DNA of 64,000 nt, taken from the NCBI RefSeq assembly GCF_932526225.1, contig NC_064038.1, positions 928,001 through 992,000 on the forward strand, in the 5' to 3' direction. The position numbers were made by a program, and so were the translations under genes. Shown here one piece after another: positions 9,640 to 24,600 of this stretch (positions within the stretch are counted from its first letter, which is position 1; every line of letters begins with the position of its first letter). The notes under the pieces are model-generated. The model saw only the letters and a program-made list of their open reading frames with translations. It was not told the DNA's origin and made no database searches. This DNA comes from Nematostella vectensis. Lineage: Eukaryota; Cnidaria; Anthozoa; Actiniaria; Edwardsiidae.

Positions 9640-12600
9640 TGGGTTTAACTGATGTACTTTTCACCTAAAGCATTAAGGAGGACAATGGGTTTAATAGATG
9701 TACTTTTCACCTAAAGCAATTATGAGAGAGTATTAAGGAGATGACAATGGGTTTATCTGATGTACGTTTCACAAAAAGCACTATGGAGGACAATGGGTTT
9801 AATTGATGCACTTTTCATCTAAAGCATTAAGAAGGACAATGGGTTTAACAGATGTACTTTTCACCTAAAGCATTAAGGAGGACAATAGGTTTAACTGGTG
9901 TACTTTTTACCTAAAGCATTAAGGAGGACAATGGGTTTAACTGATGTACTTTTTACATAAAGCATTAAGGAGGACAATGGGTTTAACAGATGTACTTTTC
10001 ACCTAAAGCATTAAGAAGGACGATGGATTTAACTGATGTACTTTTCACCTAAAGCATTAAGGAGGACAATGGGTTTAACTGATGTACTTTTCACCTAAAG
10101 CATTAAGAAGGACAATGGGTTTAACTGATGTACTTTTCACCTAAAGCATTAAGGAGGACAATGGGTTTAACAGATGTACTTTTCACCTAAAGCTTTAAGA
10201 AGTACGATGGATTTAACTGATGTACTTTTCACCTAAAGCATTAAGGAGGACAATGGGTTTAACTGATGTACTTTTTACATAAAGCATTAAGGAGGTCAAT
10301 GGATTTGACTGATGTACATTTCACCTAAAGCATTAAGGAGGACAATGGGTTTAACTGATGTACTTTTCACCTAAAGCAATAATGAGAAAGTATTAAGGAG
10401 AGGACAATAGGTTTATCTGATGTACGTTTCACAAAAAGCACTATGGAGGACAATGGGTTTAATTGATGCACTTTTCATCTAAAGCATTAAGAAGGACAAT
10501 GGGTTTAACAGATGTACTTTTCACCTAAAGCATTAAGGAGGACAATAGGTTTAACTGGTGTACTTTTTACCTAAAGCATTAAGGAGGACGATGGGTTTAA
10601 CTGATGTACTTTTTACATAAAGCATTAAGGAGGACAATGGGTTTAACAGATGTACTTTTCACCTAAAGCATTAAGAAGGACGATGGATTTAACTGATGTA
10701 CTTTTCACCTAAAGCATTAAGGAGGACAATGGGTTTAACTGGTGTACTTTTCACCTAAAGCATTAAGAAGGACAATGGGTTTAACTGATGTACTTTTCAC
10801 CTAAAGCATTAAGGAGGACAATGGGTTTAACAGATGTACTTTTCACCTAAAGCATTAAGAAGTACGATGGATTTAACTGATGTACTTTTCACCTAAAGCA
10901 TTAAGGAGGACAATGGGTTTAACTGATGTACTTTTTACATAAAGCATTAAGGAGGTCAATGGATTTGACTGATGTACATTTCACCTAAAGCATTAAGGAG
11001 GACAATGGGTTTAACTGATGTACTTTTCACCTAAAGCAATAATGAGAAAGTATTAAGGAGAGGACAATAGGTTTAACTGATGTACTTTTCACCTAAAGCA
11101 TTAAGAAGGACAATGGGTTTAACGGATGTACTTTTCACCTAAAGCATTAAGGAGGACAATGGGTTTAACTGATGTACTTTTCACCTAAAGCATTAACGAG
11201 GACAATGGGTTTAACTGATGTACTTTTCACCTAAAGCATTAAGGAGGACAATGGGTTTAACTGATGTACTTTTCACCTAAAGCATTAAGGAGGACAATGG
11301 ATTTGACTGATGTACATTTCACCTAAAGCATTAAGGAGGACAATGGGTTTAACTGATGTACTTTTCACCTAAAGCAATAATGAGAAAGTATTAAGGAGAG
11401 GACAATAGGTTTAACTGATGTACTTTTCACCTAAAGCATTAAGAAGGACAATGGGTTTAACTGATGTACTTTTCACCTAAAGCATTAAGGTGGACACCGG
11501 GTTTAACTGATGTACTTTTCACCTAAAGCATTAAGGAGGACAATGGGCTTAACTGATGTACTTTTCACCTAAAGCATTAAGGAGGACAATGGGTTTAACT
11601 GATGTACTTTTCACCTAAAGTATTAACGAGGACAATGGGTTTAACTGATGTACTTTTCACCTAAAGCATTAACGAGGACAATGGGTTTAACTGATGTACT
11701 TTTCACCTGAAGCATTAAGGAGGACAACGGGTTTCACTGATGTACTTTTCACCTAAAGCATTAACGAGGACAATGGGTTTAACTGATGTACTTTTCACCT
11801 AAAGCATTAAGGTGGACAACGGGTTTAACTGATGTACTTTTCACCTAAAGCATTAACGAGGACAATGGGTTTAACTGATGTACTTTTCACCTAAAGCATT
11901 AACGAGGACAATGGGTTTAACTGATGTACTTTTCACCTGAAGCATTAAGGAGGACAACGGGTTTCACTGATGTACTTTTCACCTAAAGCATTAAGGAGGA
12001 CAATAGGTTGAACTGATGCACTTTTCACCTAAAGCATTAAGGAGGACAATGGGTTTAACTGATGTACTTTTCACCTAAAGCATTAAGGAGGACAATGGGT
12101 TTAACTGATGTACTTTTCACCTAAAGCATTAAGAAGGACAATGGGTTTAACTGATGTACTTTTCACCTAAAGCATTAAGGAGGACAATAGGTTTAACTGA
12201 TGTACTTTTCACCTAAAGCATTAAGGTGGACAACGGGTTTAACTGATGTACTTTTCACATAAAGCATTAAGGAGGACAATGGGTTTAACTGATGTACTTT
12301 TCACCTGAAGCATTAAGGAGGACAACGGGTTTCACTGATGTACTTTTCACCTAAAGCATTAAGGAGGACAATGGGTTGAACTGATGTACTTTTCACCTAA
12401 AGCATTAAGGAGGACAATGGGTTTAACTGATGTACTTTTCACCTAAAGCATTAAGGAGGACAACAGGTTTAACTGATGTACTTTTCACCTAGAGCATTAA
12501 AAAGGACAATGGGTTAAACTGATGTGCTTTTCACCTAAAGCATTAAGAAGGACAATAGGTTTAACTTATGTACTTTTCACCTAAAGCATTAAGAAGGACA

Positions 12601-15360
12601 ATGGGTTTAACTGATGTACTTTTCACCTAAAGCTATAATGAGAAAGTATTAAGGAGGACAATAGGTTTAACTGATGTACTTTTCACCTAAAGCATTAAAA
12701 AGGACAATGGGTTTAACTGATGTACTTTTCACCTAAAGCATTAAGGAGGACAATGGGTTTAACTGATGTACTTTTCACCTAAAGCATTAAGGAGGACAAT
12801 GGGTTAAACTGATGTGCTTTTCACCTAAAGCATTAAAAAGGACAATGGGTTTAACTGATGTACTTTTCACCTAAAGCATTAGGGAGGACAATGGGTTTAA
12901 CTGATGTACCTTTCACCTAAAGCATTAAGAAGGACAATGGGTTTAACTGATGTACTTTTGACCTAAAGCAATAATGAGAGAGTATTAAGGAGAGGACAAT
13001 GGGTTTAACTGATGTACTTTTCACCTAAAGCATTAAGGAGGACAATGGGTTTAATAGATGTACTTTTCACCTAAAGCAATTATGAGAGAGTATTAAGGAG
13101 ATGACAATGGGTTTATCTGATGTACGTTTCACAAAAAGCACTATGGAGGACAATGGGTTTAATTGATGCACTTTTCATCTAAAGCATTAAGAAGGACAAT
13201 GGGTTTAACAGATGTACTTTTCACCTAAAGCATTAAGGAGGACAATAGGTTTAACTGGTGTACTTTTTACCTAAAGCATTAAGGAGGACAATGGGTTTAA
13301 CTGATGTACTTTTTACATAAAGCATTAAGGAGGACAATGGGTTTAACAGATGTACTTTTCACCTAAAGCATTAAGAAGGACGATGGATTTAACTGATGTA
13401 CTTTTCACCTAAAGCATTAAGGAGGACAATGGGTTTAACTGATGTACTTTTCACCTAAAGCATTAAGAAGGACAATGGGTTTAACTGATGTACTTTTCAC
13501 CTAAAGCATTAAGGAGGACAATGGGTTTAACAGATGTACTTTTCACCTAAAGCATTAAGAAGTACGATGGATTTAACTGATGTACTTTTCACCTAAAGCA
13601 TTAAGGAGGACAATGGGTTTAACTGATGTACTTTTTACATAAAGCATTAAGGAGGTCAATGGATTTGACTGATGTACATTTCACCTAAAGCATTAAGGAG
13701 GACAATGGGTTTAACTGATGTACTTTTCACCTAAAGCAATAATGAGAAAGTATTAAGGAGAGGACAATAGGTTTATCTGATGTACGTTTCACAAAAAGCA
13801 CTATGGAGGACAATGGGTTTAATTGATGCACTTTTCATCTAAAGCATTAAGAAGGACAATGGGTTTAACAGATGTACTTTTCACCTAAAGCATTAAGGAG
13901 GACAATAGGTTTAACTGGTGTACTTTTTACCTAAAGCATTAAGGAGGACGATGGGTTTAACTGATGTACTTTTTACATAAAGCATTAAGGAGGACAATGG
14001 GTTTAACAGATGTACTTTTCACCTAAAGCATTAAGAAGGACGATGGATTTAACTGATGTACTTTTCACCTAAAGCATTAAGGAGGACAATGGGTTTAACT
14101 GGTGTACTTTTCACCTAAAGCATTAAGAAGGACAATGGGTTTAACTGATGTACTTTTCACCTAAAGCATTAAGGAGGACAATGGGTTTAACAGATGTACT
14201 TTTCACCTAAAGCATTAAGAAGTACGATGGATTTAACTGATGTACTTTTCACCTAAAGCATTAAGGAGGACAATGGGTTTAACTGATGTACTTTTTACAT
14301 AAAGCATTAAGGAGGTCAATGGATTTGACTGATGTACATTTCACCTAAAGCATTAAGGAGGACAATGGGTTTAACTGATGTACTTTTCACCTAAAGCAAT
14401 AATGAGAAAGTATTAAGGAGAGGACAATAGGTTTAACTGATGTACTTTTCACCTAAAGCATTAAGAAGGACAATGGGTTTAACGGATGTACTTTTCACCT
14501 AAAGCATTAAGGAGGACAATGGGTTTAACTGATGTACTTTTCACCTAAAGCATTAACGAGGACAATGGGTTTAACTGATGTACTTTTCACCTAAAGCATT
14601 AAGGAGGACAATGGGTTTAACTGATGTACTTTTCACCTAAAGCATTAAGGAGGACAATGGATTTGACTGATGTACATTTCACCTAAAGCATTAAGGAGGA
14701 CAATGGGTTTAACTGATGTACTTTTCACCTAAAGCAATAATGAGAAAGTATTAAGGAGAGGACAATAGGTTTAACTGATGTACTTTTCACCTAAAGCATT
14801 AAGAAGGACAATGGGTTTAACTGATGTACTTTTCACCTAAAGCATTAAGGTGGACACCGGGTTTAACTGATGTACTTTTCACCTAAAGCATTAAGGAGGA
14901 CAATGGGCTTAACTGATGTACTTTTCACCTAAAGCATTAAGGAGGACAATGGGTTTAACTGATGTACTTTTCACCTAAAGTATTAACGAGGACAATGGGT
15001 TTAACTGATGTACTTTTCACCTAAAGCATTAACGAGGACAATGGGTTTAACTGATGTACTTTTCACCTGAAGCATTAAGGAGGACAACGGGTTTCACTGA
15101 TGTACTTTTCACCTAAAGCATTAACGAGGACAATGGGTTTAACTGATGTACTTTTCACCTAAAGCATTAAGGTGGACAACGGGTTTAACTGATGTACTTT
15201 TCACCTAAAGCATTAACGAGGACAATGGGTTTAACTGATGTACTTTTCACCTAAAGCATTAACGAGGACAATGGGTTTAACTGATGTACTTTTCACCTGA
15301 AGCATTAAGGAGGACAACGGGTTTCACTGATGTACTTTTCACCTAAAGCATTAAGGAGGA
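9640..15360. repeat. Higher-order duplication, 2.36-kb blocks offset 3360 bp
   Basis: Sequence from about 9640 to 12000 recurs at about 13000 to 15360 with an exact 3360-bp offset, including rare variants (GGACACCGG at 11493 and 14853). A difference I noticed is AGCTTTAAGA at 10191 versus AGCATTAAGA at 13551. Within it, about 600 bp starting at 9781 recur at 10441, and likewise 13141 at 13801 (offset 660). Confidence 0.88.
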
Positions 15361-17815
15361 CAATGGGTTTAACTGATGTACTTTTCACCTAAAGCATTAA
15401 GAAGGACAATGGGTTTAACTGATGTACTTTTCACCTAAAGCATTAAGGAGGACAATAGGTTTAACTGATGTACTTTTCACCTAAAGCATTAAGGTGGACA
15501 ACGGGTTTAACTGATGTACTTTTCACATAAAGCATTAAGGAGGACAATGGGTTTAACTGATGTACTTTTCACCTAAAGCATTAAGAAGGACAATGGGTTT
15601 AACTGATGTACTTTTCACCTAAAGCATTAAGGAGGACAATGGGTTTAACAGATGTACTTTTCACCTAAAGCATTAAGAAGTACGATGGATTTAACTGATG
15701 TACTTTTCACCTAAAGCATTAAGGAGGACAATGGGTTTAACTGATGTACTTTTTACATAAAGCATTAAGGAGGTCAATGGATTTGACTGATGTACATTTC
15801 ACCTAAAGCATTAAGGAGGACAATGGGTTTAACTGATGTACTTTTCACCTAAAGCAATAATGAGAAAGTATTAAGGAGAGGACAATAGGTTTAACTGATG
15901 TACTTTTCACCTAAAGCATTAAGAAGGACAATGGGTTTAACGGATGTACTTTTCACCTAAAGCATTAAGGAGGACAATGGGTTTAACTGATGTACTTTTC
16001 ACCTAAAGCATTAACGAGGACAATGGGTTTAACTGATGTACTTTTCACCTAAAGCATTAAGGAGGACAATGGGTTTAACTGATGTACTTTTCACCTAAAG
16101 CATTAAGGAGGACAATGGATTTGACTGATGTACATTTCACCTAAAGCATTAAGGAGGACAATGGGTTTAACTGATGTACTTTTCACCTAAAGCAATAATG
16201 AGAAAGTATTAAGGAGAGGACAATAGGTTTAACTGATGTACTTTTCACCTAAAGCATTAAGAAGGACAATGGGTTTAACTGATGTACTTTTCACCTAAAG
16301 CATTAAGGTGGACACCGGGTTTAACTGATGTACTTTTCACCTAAAGCATTAAGGAGGACAATGGGCTTAACTGATGTACTTTTCACCTAAAGCATTAAGG
16401 AGGACAATGGGTTTAACTGATGTACTTTTCACCTAAAGTATTAACGAGGACAATGGGTTTAACTGATGTACTTTTCACCTAAAGCATTAACGAGGACAAT
16501 GGGTTTAACTGATGTACTTTTCACCTGAAGCATTAAGGAGGACAACGGGTTTCACTGATGTACTTTTCACCTAAAGCATTAACGAGGACAATGGGTTTAA
16601 CTGATGTACTTTTCACCTAAAGCATTAAGGTGGACAACGGGTTTAACTGATGTACTTTTCACCTAAAGCATTAACGAGGACAATGGGTTTAACTGATGTA
16701 CTTTTCACCTAAAGCATTAACGAGGACAATGGGTTTAACTGATGTACTTTTCACCTGAAGCATTAAGGAGGACAACGGGTTTCACTGATGTACTTTTCAC
16801 CTAAAGCATTAAGGAGGACAATAGGTTGAACTGATGCACTTTTCACCTAAAGCATTAAGGAGGACAATGGGTTTAACTGATGTACTTTTCACCTAAAGCA
16901 TTAAGGAGGACAATGGGTTTAACTGATGTACTTTTCACCTAAAGCATTAAGAAGGACAATGGGTTTAACTGATGTACTTTTCACCTAAAGCATTAAGGAG
17001 GACAATAGGTTTAACTGATGTACTTTTCACCTAAAGCATTAAGGTGGACAACGGGTTTAACTGATGTACTTTTCACATAAAGCATTAAGGAGGACAATGG
17101 GTTTAACTGATGTACTTTTCACCTGAAGCATTAAGGAGGACAACGGGTTTCACTGATGTACTTTTCACCTAAAGCATTAAGGAGGACAATGGGTTGAACT
17201 GATGTACTTTTCACCTAAAGCATTAAGGAGGACAATGGGTTTAACTGATGTACTTTTCACCTAAAGCATTAAGGAGGACAACAGGTTTAACTGATGTACT
17301 TTTCACCTAGAGCATTAAAAAGGACAATGGGTTAAACTGATGTGCTTTTCACCTAAAGCATTAAGAAGGACAATAGGTTTAACTTATGTACTTTTCACCT
17401 AAAGCATTAAGAAGGACAATGGGTTTAACTGATGTACTTTTCACCTAAAGCTATAATGAGAAAGTATTAAGGAGGACAATAGGTTTAACTGATGTACTTT
17501 TCACCTAAAGCATTAAAAAGGACAATGGGTTTAACTGATGTACTTTTCACCTAAAGCATTAAGGAGGACAATGGGTTTAACTGATGTACTTTTCACCTAA
17601 AGCATTAAGGAGGACAATGGGTTAAACTGATGTGCTTTTCACCTAAAGCATTAAAAAGGACAATGGGTTTAACTGATGTACTTTTCACCTAAAGCATTAG
17701 GGAGGACAATGGGTTTAACTGATGTACCTTTCACCTAAAGCATTAAGAAGGACAATGGGTTTAACTGATGTACTTTTGACCTAAAGCAATAATGAGAGAG
17801 TATTAAGGAGAGGAC
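14160..17815. repeat. Higher-order duplication offset 1458 bp, then continuation of the 3360-bp block
   Basis: Sequence from about 14160 to 15350 recurs at about 15620 to 16810 with offset 1458 (for example GGACACCGG at 14853 and 16311). After it, about 12000-12995 resumes at about 16818-17813 with offset 4818, which equals 3360 plus 1458. The simplest history is a tandem duplication of a 3.36-kb block followed by an internal 1.46-kb duplication in one copy. Confidence 0.85.
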
Positions 17816-19194
17816 AATGGGTTTAACTGATGTACTTTTCACCTAAAGCATTAAGAAGGACAATGGGTTTAACTGATGTACTTTTCACCTAAAGCATTAA
17901 GGAGGACAATAGGTTTAACTGATGTACTTTTCACCTAAAGCATTAAGGTGGACAACGGGTTTAACTGATGTACTTTTCACATAAAGCATTAAGGAGGACA
18001 ATGGGTTTAACTGATGTACTTTTCACCTGAAGCATTAAGGAGGACAACGGGTTTCACTGATGTACTTTTCACCTAAAGCATTAAGGAGGACAATGGGTTG
18101 AACTGATGTACTTTTCACCTAAAGCATTAAGGAGGACAATGGGTTTAACTGATGTACTTTTCACCTAAAGCATTAAGGAGGACAACAGGTTTAACTGATG
18201 TACTTTTCACCTAGAGCATTAAAAAGGACAATGGGTTAAACTGATGTGCTTTTCACCTAAAGCATTAAGAAGGACAATAGGTTTAACTTATGTACTTTTC
18301 ACCTAAAGCATTAAGAAGGACAATGGGTTTAACTGATGTACTTTTCACCTAAAGCTATAATGAGAAAGTATTAAGGAGGACAATAGGTTTAACTGATGTA
18401 CTTTTCACCTAAAGCATTAAAAAGGACAATGGGTTTAACTGATGTACTTTTCACCTAAAGCATTAAGGAGGACAATGGGTTTAACTGATGTACTTTTCAC
18501 CTAAAGCATTAAGGAGGACAATGGGTTAAACTGATGTGCTTTTCACCTAAAGCATTAAAAAGGACAATGGGTTTAACTGATGTACTTTTCACCTAAAGCA
18601 TTAAGGAGGACAATGGGTTTAACTGATGTACTTTTCACCTAAAGCATTAAGGAGGACAATGGATTAAACTGATGTGCTTTTCACCTAAAGCATTAAGAAG
18701 GACAATAGGTTTAACTGATGTACTTTCCACCTAAAGCATTAAGGAGGACAATGGGTTAAACTGATGTGCTTTTCACCTAAAGCATTAAGAAGGACAATAG
18801 GTTTAACTGATGTACTTTCCACCTAAAGCATTAAGAAGGACAATGGGTTTAACTGATGTACTTTTCACCTAAAGCATTAGGGAGGACAATGGGTTTAACT
18901 GATGTACCTTTCACCTAAAGCATTGAGAAGGACAATGGGTTTAACTGATGTACTTTTGACCTAAAGCAATAATGAGAGAGTATTAAGGAGAGGACAATGG
19001 GTTTAACTGATGTACTTTTCACCTAAAGCATTAAGAAGGACAATGGGTTTAACTGATGTACTTTTGACCTAAAGCAATAATGAGAAAGTATTAAAGAGAG
19101 GACAATAGGTTTAACTGATGTACTTTTCACCTAAACCATTAAGGAGGACAACGGGTTTAACTGATGTACTTTTCACCTAAAGCATTAAGGAGGG

Positions 19195-21660
19195 CAATGG
19201 GTTTAACTGATGTACTTTTCACCTAAAGCATTAAGAAGGACAATGGGTTTAACTGATGTACTTTTCACCTAAAGCAATAATGAGAGAGTATTAAGGAGAG
19301 GACAATGGGTTTAACTGATGTACTTTTTACCTAAAGCAATAATGAGAGAGTATTAAGGAGAGGACAATGGGTTTAACTGATTTACTTTTCACCTAAAGCA
19401 TTAAGAAGGACAATGGGTTTAACTGATGTACTTTTCACCTAAAGCATTAAGAAGGACAATGTGTTTAACTGATGTACTTTTCACCTAAAGCATTAAGGAC
19501 GACAATGGATTTAACTGATGTATTTTTCACCTAAAGCAATAATGAGAAAGTATTAAGGAGAGAACAATAGCTTTAACTGTGGTACTTTTCACCTAAAGCA
19601 TTAAGAAGGACAATTGGTTTAACTGATGTACTTTTCACCTAAAGCAATAATGAGAGAGTATTAAGGAGAGGACAATGGGTTTAACTGATGTACGTTTCAC
19701 CTAAAGCATTAAGAAGGACAATGGGTTTAACTGATGTGCTTTTCACCTAAAGCATTAAGGAGGACAATGGGTTTAACTGATGTACTTTTCACCTAAAGCA
19801 TTAAGGAGGACAATGGGTTTAACTGATGTACTTTTTAACAAAAGCATTAAGAAGGACAATGGGTATAACTGATGTACTTTTCACCTAAAGCATTAAGGAG
19901 GACAATAGGTTTAACTGATCTAATTTTCACCTAAAGCATTAAGGAGAACAATGGGTTTAACTGATGTAATTTTCACCTAAAGCATTAAGGGGGAAAATGG
20001 GTTTTACTGATGTACTTTTCACCTTAACCATTAAGGAGAACAATGGGTTTAACTGATGTACTTTTCACCTTAAGCATTAGGAAGGACAATGGGTTTAACT
20101 GATGTACTTTTCACCTAAAGCATTAAGAAGGACAATGGGTTTAACTGATGTACTTTTCACCTAAAGCATTAAGAAGGACAATGGGTTTAACTGATGTACT
20201 TTTCACCTAAAGCATTAAGAAGGACAATGGGTTTAACTGATGTACATTTCACCTAAAGCTATAATGAGAAAGTATTAAGGAGAGGACAATAGGTTTAACT
20301 GATGTACTTTGACCTAAAGCATTAAGATAGACAATGGGTTTAACTCATGTACTTTTCACCTAAACCATTAAAGAGGACAATGTGTTTAACTGATGTACTT
20401 TTCAACTAAAGTATTAAGGAGGACAATGGGTTTAACTGATGTACTTTTCACCTAAAGCATTAAGAAGGACAATGGGTTTAACTGATGTACTTTTCACCTA
20501 AAGCAATAATGAGAGAGTATTAAGGAGAGGACAATGGGTTTAACTGATGTACTTTTTACCTAAAGCAATAATGAGGGAGTATTAAGGAGAGGACAATGGG
20601 TTTAACTGATTTACTTTTCACCTAAAGCATTAAGAAGGACAATGGGTTTAACTGATGTACTTTTCACCTAAAGCATTAAGAAGGACAATGTGTTTAACTG
20701 ATGTACTTTTCACCTAAAGCATTAAGGACGACAATGGATTTAACTGATGTATTTTTCACCTAAAGCAATAATGAGAAAGTATTAAGGAGAGAACAATAGC
20801 TTTAACTGTGGTACTTTTCACCTAAAGCATTAAGAAGGACAATTGGTTTAACTGATGTACTTTTCACCTAAAGCAATAATGAGAGAGTATTAAGGAGAGG
20901 ACAATGGGTTTAACTGATGTACGTTTCACCTAAAGCATTAAGAAGGACAATGGGTTTAACTGATGTGCTTTTCACCTAAAGCATTAAGGAGGACAATGGG
21001 TTTAACTGATGTACTTTTCACCTAAAGCATTAAGGAGGACAATGGGTTTAACTGATGTACTTTTTACCTAAAGCATTAAGAAGGACAATGGGTATAACTG
21101 ATGTACTTTTCACCTAAAGCATTAAGGAGGACAATAGGTTTAACTGATCTGATTTTCACCTAAAGCATTAAGGAGAACAATGGGTTTAACTGATGTAATT
21201 TTCACCTAAAGCATTAAGGGGGAAAATGGGTTTTACTGATGTACTTTTCACCTTAACCATTAAGGAGAACAATGGGTTTAACTGATGTACTTTTCACCTT
21301 AAGCATTAGGAAGGACAATGGGTTTAACTGATGTACTTTTCACCTAAAGCATTAAGAAGGACAATGGGTTTAACTGATGTACTTTTCACCTAAAGCATTA
21401 AGAAGGACAATGGGTTTAACTGATGTACTTTTCACCTAAAGCATTAAGAAGGACAATGGGTTTAACTGATGTACATTTCACCTAAAGCTATAATGAGAAA
21501 GTATTAAGGAGAGGACAATAGGTTTAACTGATGTACTTTGACCTAAAGCATTAAGATAGACAATGGGTTTAACTCATGTACTTTTCACCTAAACCATTAA
21601 AGAGGACAATGGGTTTAACTGATGTACTTTTCAACTAAAGTATTAAGGAGGACAATGGGT
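19195..21660. repeat. Tandem 1229-bp higher-order repeat
   Basis: About 19195-20430 is repeated at about 20424-21660 with constant offset 1229, checked at AGAACAATAGC (19561 and 20790), TTTACTTTTC (19381 and 20610) and AGAGGACAAT (20281 and 21510). Confidence 0.85.
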
Positions 21661-24600
21661 TTAACTGATGTACTTTTCACCTATAGCATTACGAAGGACA
21701 AAGGGTTTAACTGATGTACTTTTCACCTAAAGCAATAATGAGAGAGTATTAAGGAGAGGACAATGGGTTTACCTGATGTATGTTTCACCTAAAGCATTAA
21801 GAAGGACAATTGGTTTAAATGATGTACTTTTCACCTAAAGCATTAAGGAGGACAATGGGTTTAACTGATGTACTTTTCACCTAAAGCATTATGGAGGACA
21901 ATGGGTTTAACTGATGCACTTTTCACCTAAAGCATTAAGAAGGGCAATGGGTTTTACTGATGTACTTTTAACCTAAAGAATTAAGGAGGACAATGGGTTT
22001 AATTGAAGTACTCTTCACCTAAAGCATTAAGGAGGACAATGGGTTTAACTGATGTACATTTCACCTAAAGAATTAAGGAGGACAATGGGTTTAACTGATG
22101 TACTTTTCACCTAAAGCATTAAGGAGGACAATGGGTTTAATAGATGTACTTTTCACCTAAAGCAATTATAAGAGAGTATTAAGGAGATGACAATGGGTTT
22201 ATGTGATGTACGTTTCACAAAAAGCATTATGGAGGACAATGAGTTTAACTGATGTACTTTTCACCTAAAGCATTAAGGAGGACAATGGGTTTAACTGATG
22301 AACATTTCACCTAAAGAATTAAGGAGGACAATGGGTTTAACTGATGTACTTTTCACCTAAAGCATTAAGGAGCACAATGGGTTTAGCTGATGTACTTTTC
22401 ACCTAAAGCAATTATGAGAGAGTATTAAGGAGATGACAATGGGTTTATCTGATGTACGTTTCACAAAAAGCATTATGGAGGACAATGGGTTCAACTGATG
22501 TACTTTTCACCTAAAGCATTAAGGAGGACAATGGGTTTAACTGATGTGCTTTTCACCTAAAACATTAAGGAGGACAATGGGTTTAACTGATGTACTTTTC
22601 ACCTAAAGCATTAAGGAGGACAATGGGTTTAACTGATGTACTTTTCACCTAAAGAATTAAGGAGGACAATGGGTTTAACTGGTGTACTTTTCACCTAAAG
22701 CATGAAGGAGGACAATGGGTTTAATAGATGTACTTTTCACCTAAAGCAATTATGAGAGAGTATTAAGGAGAGGACAATGGGTTTAACTGTGGTACTTTTC
22801 ACCTAAAGCATTAAAAAGGACAATGGGTTTAACTGATGTACTTTTCACCTAAAGCATTAAGGAGGACAATGGGTTTAATAGATGTACTTTTCACCTAAAG
22901 CAATTATGAGAGAGTATTAAGGAGATGACAATGGGTTTATCTGATGTACGTTTCACAAAAAGCACTATGGAGGACAATGGGTTTAATTGATGCTATTTTC
23001 ATCTAAAGCATTAAGAAGGACAATGGGTTTAACAGATGTACTTTTCACCTAAAGCATTAAGGAGGACAATGGGTTTAACTGATGTACTTTTCACCTAAAG
23101 CATTAAGAAGGACAATGGGTTTAACGGATGTACTTTTCACCTAAAGCATTAAGGAGGACAATGGGTTTAACTTATGTACTTTTCACCTAAAGCATTAACG
23201 AGGACAATGGGTTTAACTGATGTACTTTTCACCTAAAGCATTAAGGAGGACAATGGGTTTAACTGATGTACTTTTCACCTAAAGCATTAAGGAGGACAAT
23301 GGATTTGACTGATGTACATTTCACCTAAAGCATTAAGGAGGACAATGGGTTTAACTGATGTACTTTTCACCTAAAGCAATAATGAGAAAGTATTAAGGAG
23401 AGGACAATAGGTTTAACTGATGTACTTTTCACCTAAAGCATTAAGAAGGACAATGGGTTTAACTGATGTACTTTTCACCTAAAGCATTAAGGTGGACAAC
23501 GGGTTTAACTGATGTACTTTTCACCTAAAGCATTAACGAGGACAATGGGTTTAACTGATGTACTTTTCACCTAAAGCATTAAGGAGGACAATGGGTTTAA
23601 CTGATGTACTTTTCACCTAAAGTATTAACGAGGACAATGGGTTTAACTGATGTACTTTTCACCTAAAGCATTAACGAGGACAATGGGTTTAACTGATGTA
23701 CTTTTCACCTGAAGCATTAAGGAGGACAACGGGTTTCACTGATGTACTTTTCACCTAAAGCATTAACGAGGACAATGGGTTTAACTGATGTACTTTTCAC
23801 CTAAAGCATTAAGGTGGACAACGGGTTTAACTGATGTACTTTACACCTAAAGCATTAACGAGGACAATGGGTTTAACTGATTTACTTTTCACCTAAAGCA
23901 TTAACGAGGACAATGGGTTTAACTGATGTACTTTTCACCTGAAGCATTAAGGAGGACAACGGGTTTCACTGATGTACTTTTCACCTAAAGCATTAAGGAG
24001 GACAATAGGTTGAACTGATGTACTTTTCACCTAAAGCATTAAGGAGGACAATGGGTTTAACTGATGTACTTTTCACCTAAAGCATTAAGGAGGACAATGG
24101 GTTTAACTGATGTACTTTTCACCTAAAGCATTAAGGAGGACAATGGGTTTAACTGATGTACTTTTCACCTAAAGCATTAAGGAGGACAATAGGTTTAACT
24201 GATGTACTTTTCACCTAAAGCATTAAGGTGGACAACGGGTTTAACTGATGTACTTTTCACATAAAGCATTAAGGAGGACAATGGGTTTAACTGATGTACT
24301 TTTCACCTGAAGCATTAAGGAGGACAACGGGTTTCACTGATGTACTTTTCACCTAAAGCATTAAGGAGGACAATGGGTTGAACTGATGTACTTTTCACCT
24401 AAAGCATTAAGGAGGACAATGCGTTTAACTGATGTACTTTTCACCTAAAGCATTAAGGAGGACAACAGGTTTAACTGATGTACTTTTCACCTAGAGCATT
24501 AAAATGGAAAATGGGTTAAACTGATGTGCTTTTCACCTAAAGCATCAAGAAGGACAATAGGTTTAACTTATGTACTTTTCACCTAAAGCATTAAGAAGGA

